NCBI RefSeq assembly: GCF_000317065.1
Contig: NC_019701.1
Span: 4,226,001-4,290,000 of the forward strand
Reading direction: 5' to 3'
Length of the DNA: 64,000 nt
DNA from: Pseudanabaena sp. PCC 7367
GTDB lineage: Bacteria > Cyanobacteriota > Cyanobacteriia > Pseudanabaenales > Pseudanabaenaceae
Shown here: positions 47,795-55,711 of the stretch, piece by piece
How the letters are laid out: each line of letters opens with the position of its first letter
Numbering within the stretch: position 1 is the stretch's first letter
Program-made: the position numbers and the translations under genes
The notes under the pieces: model-generated
Database searches by the model: none
What the model saw: the letters and a program-made list of their open reading frames with translations, nothing else
Told to the model about the DNA's origin: nothing

Positions 47795-49081
47795 ATGAAA
47801 AACGTACTATCTATTATTCTTGGTGGCGGGCAGGGTACCAGGTTATATCCGCTAACGAAACTACGCGCAAAACCCGCCGTTCCTCTAGCTGGTAAATACC
47901 GACTGATCGATATTCCAGTCAGCAATTGCCTCAATTCTGGTGTAGACAAAATCTATGTTCTAACTCAATTTAACTCTACATCCCTGAATCGACATATCAA
48001 TCAAACCTATCGCCCCTCTTCATTCTCGTCTGGCTTTGTGGATATTTTGGCGGCGCAACAAACCCCCGATAATCCTGGCTGGTTTCAGGGCACCGCTGAT
48101 GCAGTACGTCAATATATGTGGCTATTTGAGCCCTGGGATATTACCGAATATTTGATCCTCTCCGGCGATCATTTATATCGGATGGACTATAGCGACTTTA
48201 TCAATCGCCACCGTGATACCAATGCTGATATCACCCTTTCGGTGCTGCCGGTGGGCTATGACGTGGCCTCTAGTTTTGGCCTACTCAAGGTGGATGGCTC
48301 TGGTCGGGTGATTGACTTCCAGGAAAAACCCAAGGGCGATGCGCTCGAAAAAATGAAAGTGGATACTACATCGCTGGGGTTAGATGCCGAGGCAGCCAAA
48401 GAAAAGCCATTTATTGCTTCAATGGGCATTTATGTGTTCAAGAAAGAAGTGCTGGCCAAGATGCTCAAAAACAATAAAGAGTGTACTGACTTTGGGAAGG
48501 AGATTATCCCCTTTGCGATCGAGAATTACAACGTGCAGGCCTATTTGTTCGATGATTACTGGGAAGACATCGGTACGATCGAGTCTTTCTATGATGCCAA
48601 CTTGAATCTGGCTAAGCCGAATCCCGCCTTTAGTCTCTATAAGTCCGAATCGCCAATCTATACCAGGCCGCGCTACCTACCACCCAGCCGCATCTTCGAT
48701 TGCCAGATCAAAGATTCAATTTTGGGTGAAGGCTGCATCCTTGAAAAGGTAACCGTTAATCATTCCATGTTGGGGCTGCGCACCACGATCAACGAAGGCA
48801 GCGTGATCGAAGACGCTTTGCTAATGGGTTGCGACTTTTATCAAAAAGATAATGAGTATAAGGCCGATATTGCTGCTGGTCGGGTACCAATGGGAATTGG
48901 TGCCAATACTACGATCCGCCGCGCGATCGTTGATAAAAATGCCCATATTGGTAACAATGTGCAGATTGTGAATAAGGACAATGTGCAAGAGGGCAGCTTT
49001 GAAGACCAAGGTTTCTGCATCCGTAATGGGATTGTAATTGTGCTCAAGGATGCGATCATTCCCGATCACACAATTATTTAA
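47795..49081 (+). CDS. glgC: Glucose-1-phosphate adenylyltransferase
   Basis: A 428-residue ADP-glucose pyrophosphorylase, the regulated first step of glycogen synthesis (glucose-1-phosphate + ATP to ADP-glucose + pyrophosphate). The N-terminal nucleotide-binding [12 protein letters not shown] and [13 protein letters not shown] are present, and the C-terminal half forms the left-handed beta-helix allosteric domain. Cyanobacterial enzymes are activated by 3-phosphoglycerate and inhibited by phosphate. ATG 47795 is chosen because the protein then begins [11 protein letters not shown] as in the family; an upstream ATG would add an unsupported 19-residue extension. It is on its own transcript with a long leader. 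Confidence 0.94.
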   Translation: MKNVLSIILGGGQGTRLYPLTKLRAKPAVPLAGKYRLIDIPVSNCLNSGVDKIYVLTQFNSTSLNRHINQTYRPSSFSSGFVDILAAQQTPDNPGWFQGTADAVRQYMWLFEPWDITEYLILSGDHLYRMDYSDFINRHRDTNADITLSVLPVGYDVASSFGLLKVDGSGRVIDFQEKPKGDALEKMKVDTTSLGLDAEAAKEKPFIASMGIYVFKKEVLAKMLKNNKECTDFGKEIIPFAIENYNVQAYLFDDYWEDIGTIESFYDANLNLAKPNPAFSLYKSESPIYTRPRYLPPSRIFDCQIKDSILGEGCILEKVTVNHSMLGLRTTINEGSVIEDALLMGCDFYQKDNEYKADIAAGRVPMGIGANTTIRRAIVDKNAHIGNNVQIVNKDNVQEGSFEDQGFCIRNGIVIVLKDAIIPDHTII

Positions 49082-49234
49082 ATAGGTGATTTACTGGTAG
49101 AACCTCAGATCTGCCGATTACTTTTGCTGGCCAGGTCTTGTCAACGGTTGATAAACATTTGGCAAACATCAATTGCAATTGTGATCAACAGGCTTACTTG
49201 GCTAGTTCTGCACCCATTTGGGCAAACAAAAAAC

Positions 49235-49264
49235 TTTGATAAAGTAAAGCGATCGTGTAATAAT
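49235..49264 (+). promoter_or_regulatory. Candidate rpmG promoter
   Basis: TTTGAT (49235-49240) and TAATAAT (49258-49264) are separated by 17 bp, about 80 bp upstream of the rpmG start. Boxes only loosely match consensus. Confidence 0.25.
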
Positions 49265-49344
49265 AGTAGGCCGTGCCCATAACCAGACTTGGCTCGAACT
49301 TGGCTGGTTTTCAACTGGTTTTTTCAACAGATTTAAAGAAGAAA

Positions 49345-49533
49345 ATGGCAAAAGGTGTCCGCATCATCATTACCCTCGAATGTACTGAATGTCGATCGAA
49401 TATCAATAAGCGATCGCCGGGGGTTTCGCGTTATACAACTACCAAAAATCGGCGCAATACTACTGCCCGATTAGAGCTAAAAAAATTCTGCACTCACTGC
49501 AATAGCCATACAGTGCATAAGGAAATCAAGTAG
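49345..49533 (+). CDS. rpmG: 50S ribosomal protein L33
   Basis: A 62-residue ribosomal protein. C-T-E-C and C-T-H-C are the zinc-ribbon cysteines of the zinc-binding form. It begins [12 protein letters not shown] as in cyanobacterial L33. ATG 49345 gives the normal family length; an upstream in-frame start would add 24 residues without homology. It lies upstream of rpsR, as in many cyanobacteria, with a 236-bp spacer, so the two could be co-transcribed. Confidence 0.94.
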   Translation: MAKGVRIIITLECTECRSNINKRSPGVSRYTTTKNRRNTTARLELKKFCTHCNSHTVHKEIK

Positions 49534-49571
49534 TAATTAACTATTGATTTAGGAGCTAAGTAGCGATCGAA

Positions 49572-49600
49572 GAACCGAATGCTGCCGAATTTCTCGGTTC
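49572..49600. other. Hairpin between rpmG and rpsR
   Basis: GAACCGA (49572-49578) and TCGGTTC (49594-49600) form a 7-bp stem. No T-run follows, so it may be a processing or attenuation site rather than a terminator. Confidence 0.4.
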
Positions 49601-49769
49601 CTAGCCAATTCGCTATCAAGGTGTTGAGCCGTAATCGCCAGATTATGTATTGAAACCATAACCTATTTAACAAAAACTAATCATCAATTAGGATCGATTA
49701 GTTAAGTGTTATCTACCATCAGTCCCAAATCAGTCCAACTTAGATATAGCAACCAGAATTACAAGAAAT

Positions 49770-49985
49770 ATGGCTTTTTATCGCAAGCGCCTTTCCCCTC
49801 TCAAGCCCTCCGAGCCGATCGACTACAAGGATGTTGATCTGCTGCGCCGCTTCATTACCGAAAGAGGCAAAATTCTACCCCGCCGGATTACTGGCCTAAC
49901 CGCCAAACAGCAGCGTAGGCTTACTACAGCGGTTAAGCGGTCTCGGATCATGGCCTTGCTACCTTTTATTAATACCGAAGGCTAA
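49770..49985 (+). CDS. rpsR: 30S ribosomal protein S18
   Basis: A 71-residue ribosomal protein that binds the platform of the small subunit with S6. It begins A-F-Y-R-K-R-L-S-P and contains [17 protein letters not shown] and [12 protein letters not shown], the conserved core. Length and start fit the family. It follows rpmG on the same strand. Confidence 0.95.
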   Translation: MAFYRKRLSPLKPSEPIDYKDVDLLRRFITERGKILPRRITGLTAKQQRRLTTAVKRSRIMALLPFINTEG

Positions 49986-50200
49986 GTTGCGTAAGTTGCG
50001 CTGAGCTAGATTATTTATAAACAAAACGATTAAACAAAACGATTGCTAAAAACTATCGATTTGCTTTATAAACGCTAGAATATGCTCTATTAAAGGCTAC
50101 GTGCCATGCAGCAGTGTAGGTTGAGCGGTTTACCCCACCTGTCAGCTCAGGGGCAAAGTTGCTAAGATTGCGCTGTAACGAAACCTCATTGGAGGCCTGC

Positions 50201-50932
50201 ATGATTAAAGCATTGGTTAGCATATTGGTGTTCGTGATAAATGTTCTTTACCGCGATCGGCCAATCCCCCGTTTTTATGTGCTCGAGACCGTAGCCAGGG
50301 TGCCATATTTTGCCTATCTATCGGTATTGCACCTGTACGAAACTCTGGGGTTTTGGCGGCGGGCTGATTGGCTTAAGGTTCATTTTGCAGAGTCTTGGAA
50401 TGAGCTACATCACCTGTTGATTGCTGAAGAATTAGGCGGCAATAACAACCCCTTCGATCGCTTGCTGGCCAAGACTGCCGCGCTTGTCTACTACTGGATC
50501 GTGGTTGGTATTTATGTGGTCAATCCTAAGGCTGCTTATCACTTCATGGAAATGGTAGAAGAACACGCCTACCATACCTATGATGAATACCTCAAGGAAA
50601 ACGAAGCAGAGCTGAAAAGCAAGCCCGCCCCAGCGATCGCAGTTAAATATTACCGTGATGGTGATTTATATTTGTTTGATGAGTTCCAAACTGGCCAGGT
50701 TGCCAACAGCCGTCGCCCCAAGGTAGATAATCTCTATGATGTGTTTGTGGCGATCCGCGATGATGAAGCTGAGCACGTTAAGACCATGTCTGCTTGCAAA
50801 CTAGATAATGGTGAGAATACTCTGCGTAGTCCCCATGAAGTCGAATCGGAGGTTGTCTTAACTGGTACTGATAAGTCCGATCAGACTACTGAGGCAGATG
50901 CAAACCCAGAAATGGAAGCTACTACCAATTAG
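50201..50932 (+). CDS. ptox: Plastoquinol terminal oxidase (PTOX-like)
   Basis: A 243-residue di-iron alternative oxidase that oxidises plastoquinol and reduces oxygen to water at the thylakoid or plasma membrane, relieving electron pressure. Iron ligands are E29 (L-E-T), E68 and H71 (N-E-L-H-H), E in E-E-H-A-Y-H-T-Y, and E and H in D-D-E-A-E-H. The pattern is that of PTOX rather than mitochondrial AOX. ATG 50201 is chosen because GGAGG lies 50191-50195 just before it; an in-frame ATG at 50159 lacks a ribosome site. It is a single-gene unit ending in a strong terminator. Only some cyanobacteria carry PTOX. Confidence 0.92.
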   Translation: MIKALVSILVFVINVLYRDRPIPRFYVLETVARVPYFAYLSVLHLYETLGFWRRADWLKVHFAESWNELHHLLIAEELGGNNNPFDRLLAKTAALVYYWIVVGIYVVNPKAAYHFMEMVEEHAYHTYDEYLKENEAELKSKPAPAIAVKYYRDGDLYLFDEFQTGQVANSRRPKVDNLYDVFVAIRDDEAEHVKTMSACKLDNGENTLRSPHEVESEVVLTGTDKSDQTTEADANPEMEATTN

Positions 50933-51010
50933 TAAGTATTTGTAAGTATTAGCAATTAGTAAATAACATCTTGTCGCTTGAAAATTAAATAGATTTTCAA
51001 TTGATTTTCC

Positions 51011-51045
51011 AGAGTGGGCTTTTTGCCTGCTCTTTGTTTTTTTTT
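51011..51045 (+). terminator. Strong rho-independent terminator after PTOX gene
   Basis: AGAGTGGGC (51011-51019) pairs with GCCTGCTCT (51025-51033), with two G-U pairs and a T5 loop. A near-continuous T-run follows (51034-51045). It is 78 bp after the stop. Confidence 0.9.
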
Positions 51046-51228
51046 GGCTGCGATAGATTTGCTATAGATTATTTAATTCAGAATTATTCTATTTGCTAAC
51101 GTTGCCCACCAATTAAACTAATTGCGATCGACAATATAAATTAGCTGCATAGGCATAGACAAGATGTTTTATATGTTTTATGCAGTGGTTATGCAGAGAG
51201 ATAAACCAAATTCTGACAAAAATTAGAT

Positions 51229-52851
51229 ATGAAAAGAGTTTTTGCCTTGCTCATGCTGCCGATCCTGGGTTGGCAATCCGCTGCCCTGGCCACATTAGCG
51301 CCGAAAACAGACCCACAAACCCAACTTGCCCAATCGCAGCAGTATGAATACGAATATCGCTCCGAAACTGAATATGAGTATGAACAAGAAGAGCGATCGC
51401 GCACCAGTGTAATTGATGTGGGTCTGGTTCTGACTTTGATTTCCACCTTGCGTCAATCGAGTCGGGGTAACGCTAACGCTGGGGCGATCGACCTGAGCCC
51501 AGAGATCGCCGAAATTCGCGGTAATATTAGCCGTCTTTATCTGCTGCTGGCGCGGCAATATTTAATTCAAGACCAGATCTACGAAGCCTGCACTGCAATC
51601 GACAGTAGTCTGGTGGCTGAACATGAGTCATATTTACGCCGCAGCCTTGCGCCCATTAACCCAGCTAGTAATGATTGCTATGGCCAAGACCTCGATCGGA
51701 TTTCTCAACTAACTGGCAGCCCCACTGGCATTATCTATCCAGTGCTGAGTGAAGATGGTTTAGAACTATTATTCGTGCCGCCAAATCGATCGCCCCGCGA
51801 GACGGCTAAAGCCAAGTTGCTGAAATCGATCGGTCTGGATACTCTGGCTCAGGCGCAAACTGCTAATCAACCAACCAGCCGAGTGGTGCGGGGCACAAAT
51901 GAAAAAGTTTTAGAAAGCACGGTGCGGGATTTTGTGGTTAATCTTCAAGATCCAAGCTCGGTGGACTATATGCGCCAGGCTCCCCAGCTCTATGATTGGT
52001 TGGTCAGGCCGATCGAAAAGGAGATCGACGCAGCCGGGGTGGAAACGCTGGTATTTGTGATGGACGGGGCATTGCGGGTAGTGCCACCAGCAGCTTTTCA
52101 TGATGGCGATCGCTTCTTAGTCGAAAAATATGCCACCGTGAGTGTGCCAGCCATGTCGCTGACTAATCTGGAGCCACCAACTAGATCTTCAAATTTGCAA
52201 GTGCTCAGCATGGGGCTTTCTCAGTCAGTGGCTGGGTTTAGTGCACTTCCGGCAGCCAAAACAGAAGTCAATACGATCGCATCTGAGGTGCTGAGGGGCG
52301 ATGTGTTTCTCGATGACGACTTTACGATCGACAATCTGCGTAATTATGAGCAGGACAAATATAAAGATGGCATTGTGCACCTGGCTACCCATGCTGACTT
52401 TCTTAGCGAAAAGCCCGATGATTCGTTTATTCTGCTCTGGGATGAAAAGCTCAGTGTCAAACAGATCGCGGCGATGGATTTTTCTGGTCTGGCCATGCTT
52501 ACCCTCAGTGCTTGTAAAACTGCCGTTGGCCAGAATCTTGGCATCAGTGGTACGGCGGTGGGTTCCAAGGCCGGTAGCGTATTAGCTTCGTTATGGTCAG
52601 TTAGTGATGCGGGCACAGCGCCATTGATGATTAGTTTCTATAGTCGCTATGGTGAGGCTCGCTCCAAGGCGATCGCCTTGCAACAGGCACAATTAGCCCT
52701 GCTCAATCAGGAAGTTACTGTAGCATCCGGCAAAATTATGGGTGTGCCCAAGCTAGAAGCAGTGAACCTGGAAGATAGCGCCTCAGTATCGTTAGATCTA
52801 TCCCATCCTTTTTACTGGTCTTCGTTCTTGTTGGTGGGTAATTGGCTCTAA
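51229..52851 (+). CDS. Exported CHAT-domain peptidase-like protein
   Basis: A 540-residue protein with an N-terminal signal peptide (F-A-L-L-M-L-P-I-L-G-W). The mature N-terminus has an acidic tyrosine-glutamate-rich stretch (Y-E-Y-E-Y-R-S-E-T-E-Y-E-Y-E). A helical region follows, then a C-terminal CHAT caspase-like domain with His388 in H-L-A-T-H-A and Cys429 in L-S-A-C-K-T, ending in H-P-F-Y-W-S-S-F-L-L-V-G-N-W. The His/Cys dyad is intact, so peptidase activity is likely. No activator protein (such as a TPR repeat gene) is adjacent, and many cyanobacterial CHAT proteins have TPRs, which this lacks. Secretion or periplasmic location is inferred. Nothing links it to neighbours. Confidence 0.82.
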   Translation: MKRVFALLMLPILGWQSAALATLAPKTDPQTQLAQSQQYEYEYRSETEYEYEQEERSRTSVIDVGLVLTLISTLRQSSRGNANAGAIDLSPEIAEIRGNISRLYLLLARQYLIQDQIYEACTAIDSSLVAEHESYLRRSLAPINPASNDCYGQDLDRISQLTGSPTGIIYPVLSEDGLELLFVPPNRSPRETAKAKLLKSIGLDTLAQAQTANQPTSRVVRGTNEKVLESTVRDFVVNLQDPSSVDYMRQAPQLYDWLVRPIEKEIDAAGVETLVFVMDGALRVVPPAAFHDGDRFLVEKYATVSVPAMSLTNLEPPTRSSNLQVLSMGLSQSVAGFSALPAAKTEVNTIASEVLRGDVFLDDDFTIDNLRNYEQDKYKDGIVHLATHADFLSEKPDDSFILLWDEKLSVKQIAAMDFSGLAMLTLSACKTAVGQNLGISGTAVGSKAGSVLASLWSVSDAGTAPLMISFYSRYGEARSKAIALQQAQLALLNQEVTVASGKIMGVPKLEAVNLEDSASVSLDLSHPFYWSSFLLVGNWL

Positions 52852-53087
52852 ATGTCAGGGGATTTGGTTAATACCTGCTTTTTGACTAAACCATAACAAT
52901 CCGTGGCTAGTTATGATTTCACAACTTCAACGGATTTGTGACTATACCCTTGTCCTGAACCAAGAGCCTGATACCAAATTAGGAAATAGGTGATCCAAAT
53001 GCCGAGTCATAAGCCTTGCTCATATGGATTGCCGATTAAACATATGTTTCATCTAAAAACTAAAACGGTATGAATCACTAAAACTAA

Positions 53088-53876
53088 CTAAACCTTCTCA
53101 CCAGTATAATTTGGTTCCTTGGCCGGAATTTCCAAATCTACCAGTGGCCGAGCTTCTTGATCATGATCGCTAGGGGTAATAATTTCCAGATTAGGCGTAA
53201 CGATGCCAGCGGAAATTACCAACTTAAACGCTTCTTCGATCGAAAGCGAGAGGTTAATCACATCCGATTCTGGCACCAGCGCATACCAACCAGTAGTTGG
53301 ATTCGGCGTAGTGGGTACAAACACGCTCAGCATTTTGTTATTCATGCGTTTGTCAATTTCACCACCCATTGAGCCAGTCACAAAGCCGATCGCCCACAGG
53401 TCTTTGCGCGGGTATTCTAACAACACCACCCGGCTAAATTTTTCATTGTTAGAGTCAGTTAATACTGTCTCTAGAATTTGTTTCAGGGTTTTATAGATTG
53501 CTCCCGCCAGGGGGATTGATTGGAGGATTTTTTCGCCCACATTCAGCAACCATTGGCCAAAGATATTCCGCGCCATCAGCCCCACCAGCAAAAAGCCAGC
53601 CAGCGGCACGGTCAACCCGATCAATAAATTGATCAAGTTAATCAAAATGGGATGAAAACCAACAAATGGATTAAGTTGCTTGGGTATTCTGGTCAGCAGA
53701 TCGATCACCCAGGTGGCCAGGGTGTAAGTCATCCAAATTGTGGTAGCCAGCGGAATGATCACCAACAACCCAGCAATCAGGTCATTCTTGATGCTTTGCC
53801 CGAACCGTTGCTGCCAAGAGGATTCATTTTTCAAACTATTTTTTCTTGCACTCATACCTGAACTTTTTTCTGGCAT
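53088..53876 (-). CDS. DUF502 membrane protein
   Basis: A 262-residue protein with two membrane segments (about 34-60 and 80-105) and a soluble domain with G-F-V-T-G and F-V-P-T-T-P-N-P-T-T-G-W-Y, the mark of the DUF502 family. Function is unknown; plant relatives (COV-like proteins) affect vascular patterning and vesicle traffic. The acidic tail is variable. ATG 53876 is supported by the frame, with an in-frame ATG seven codons later as alternative. It is convergent with the CHAT gene. Confidence 0.85.
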   Translation of the reverse strand: MPEKSSGMSARKNSLKNESSWQQRFGQSIKNDLIAGLLVIIPLATTIWMTYTLATWVIDLLTRIPKQLNPFVGFHPILINLINLLIGLTVPLAGFLLVGLMARNIFGQWLLNVGEKILQSIPLAGAIYKTLKQILETVLTDSNNEKFSRVVLLEYPRKDLWAIGFVTGSMGGEIDKRMNNKMLSVFVPTTPNPTTGWYALVPESDVINLSLSIEEAFKLVISAGIVTPNLEIITPSDHDQEARPLVDLEIPAKEPNYTGEKV

Positions 53877-54337
53877 TGCCGCTTGTTAGATCTACCGACT
53901 CAGATGATGCTTGCCCAGTCCAAACTGTGATCCAAACTAATCACCCTTGATTAATCCTCATCAATACATATGGTCAAGTTATTAATACATATGGTCAAGC
54001 CGACTAATTACCGATCGCTAAATACTTTTAATCATTAAATAGCGATCGCTTATAACTATGATGATTGAAATTTCTGTCGCTTGCATACTTCTAAATACTG
54101 ATAAGTGCTTAGTTAAGGGTTGGGAGTAGATCAACGTCACCCCAGTCGATCGACCTTAACTTTCATGATGCCAGCTAACTATATAAATAGTCTTATCTAT
54201 ATTAGTGCGATGTGCTCCCTAAAACCTGGAAAACTGTGTTTATTGCTACTTAAATTAATAAATTAGTTAACTGTTAGCCAATTTAAGGCTTAGTTGCTGT
54301 ATTCAGCATTCAGGCTTGCCCCAAACAAAAACAAACA
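53877..54337. other. Spacer upstream of trmL
   Basis: No gene is visible in this 461-bp AT-rich divergent region. It contains a 16-bp direct repeat, listed separately, and one HIP1 site. Confidence 0.45.
53963..53999. repeat. 16-bp direct repeat
   Basis: AATACATATGGTCAAG occurs at 53963-53978 and 53984-53999, separated by 5 bp. Confidence 0.85.
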
Positions 54338-54802
54338 ATGCAAACTCAAAATAACCAGATGTTGAACGTAGTTCTTGTTTATCCCGAAATTCCACCAAAT
54401 ACTGGCAATATCGCGCGAACTTGCGCTGCATCGCAAACGCCGCTCCATCTAGTCGAGCCGATTAACTTTGATATTAGCGATCGGGCGGTGAAAAGAGCTG
54501 GCCTGGATTACTGGCCCTACGTGGATTTGCACACCCACAAGGATCTAGATGCACTGGCGGCTGTTTCCGGTCGCTGGATTTGTTTTTCTGCCCACGGCAC
54601 CCAGCATTTTAGCGAGTTTAACTACCAGCCCAACGATTGGTTGCTATTTGGCAGCGAAAGCAGTGGTTTGCCCAAATCAGTATTAGCAGCGCATGAATCA
54701 GTCTATATCCCGATCGCCCATCCTAAGGTGCGTAGCCTCAATCTCTCGGTATGTGTGGCTCTGGGTTTGTTTGAGGCCAAAAGACAACTAGGGTTGCTTT
54801 AA
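54338..54802 (+). CDS. trmL: tRNA (cytidine(34)-2'-O)-methyltransferase TrmL
   Basis: A 154-residue SPOUT methyltransferase that methylates the 2'-oxygen of the wobble base in leucine tRNAs. P-P-N-T-G-N-I-A-R-T near the N-terminus, G-S-E-S-S-G-L-P and N-L-S-V-C-V-A-L-G-L-F-E (trefoil knot) are the family motifs. The start ATG 54338 or the in-frame ATG 54359 (which gives a family-like N-terminus) cannot be decided; neither has a strong ribosome site. It is a single gene. Confidence 0.92.
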   Translation: MQTQNNQMLNVVLVYPEIPPNTGNIARTCAASQTPLHLVEPINFDISDRAVKRAGLDYWPYVDLHTHKDLDALAAVSGRWICFSAHGTQHFSEFNYQPNDWLLFGSESSGLPKSVLAAHESVYIPIAHPKVRSLNLSVCVALGLFEAKRQLGLL

Positions 54803-55711
54803 TGCTAGAAGAAACTGCTTGGGCAAGAACTAAGGATCGCCCAGGTGTGAGCGGTGAATAGTTCGAGCGATTTTGCACTATACATCGCTTGAAAAGCTCG
54901 AAAAAGTATGGGTTGGGAAATCTAACCTTTAGGCAGCACCGTAATTAACTAAACCCACGATCGACATTTGACTAAGTGATTAGAATCTAGCGATCGAGCA
55001 AGACCCCATAAATCAGGGTTTGGTAACACGAACAACAGGAATTAGCTAACCAATGAATAGATAGGCGTTTATTCTTACCACATGTCCATTGGGGGTATGA
55101 GTGATCCTGGTCACAGGATCGGGGGCAAAAGAGTCATTCTGGCCAAAAAAGTTCCCCAGCCAGGGCAAAAAAATATTAAATTTGCTAACAAATCAGAAAA
55201 AGGAGCATTTTAAAGAAAAAAGCAGTTATATTGAGCTAGATGAAGCTTAGTTGATTTTATTTTTGGATTGGTTATTCTGATACCCCAGTAAAAGTGATTA
55301 CATAGTATTAACACTTTAGAAACATTATTAAGTTTTCTGCTTCAAATCAAAGCGATCGCTGTTAATCTTTGATAATCAAATTCGGCAAACGGATGCCCAC
55401 TATGCTGAATTCGGAAACTTTTACTTCCCAGGTTTTGTTGGCTTATATCCGCAATCCACAGTTGACAAATCAAGATTTAATATGCATTTACATCTTTTTT
55501 GTGGCTCGATGCATGAAAAACAAAAATAAAATGTTCGCCGTGAACTTGTTTACTGGAAAGAACCAATGTAACTTAGCTTTCGATACTTGATCAATTAGGG
55601 CTCCTCCCGGTCACGTCGCTTACGCGGAGGCATAAGCCATACAACCTAGTAATTTTCGACTGCGTTAAATAAATTAATAATTGAAGCGCAGCTAGTTTAA
55701 GGAGGCCATAT
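54803..55711. other. 0.9-kb spacer upstream of LysM/M23 gene
   Basis: No supported gene is visible. The last 120 bp contain GGCTCCTCCCGGT followed by GCGGAGGCATAAGCC (about 55599-55638), which could form a hairpin. A perfect ribosome site lies at 55701-55706. A 73-codon frame at 55369-55590 has no coding character. Long leaders are common in genes of this class, but I could not assign a riboswitch. Confidence 0.4.

Noticed and set aside
55369-55590. 73-codon open frame upstream of the LysM/M23 gene
   Set aside because: No coding character or ribosome site; likely part of the long leader.
54803-55711. Cyclic-di-AMP (ydaO) or other riboswitch
   Set aside because: No consensus segments of the known classes could be matched by eye.
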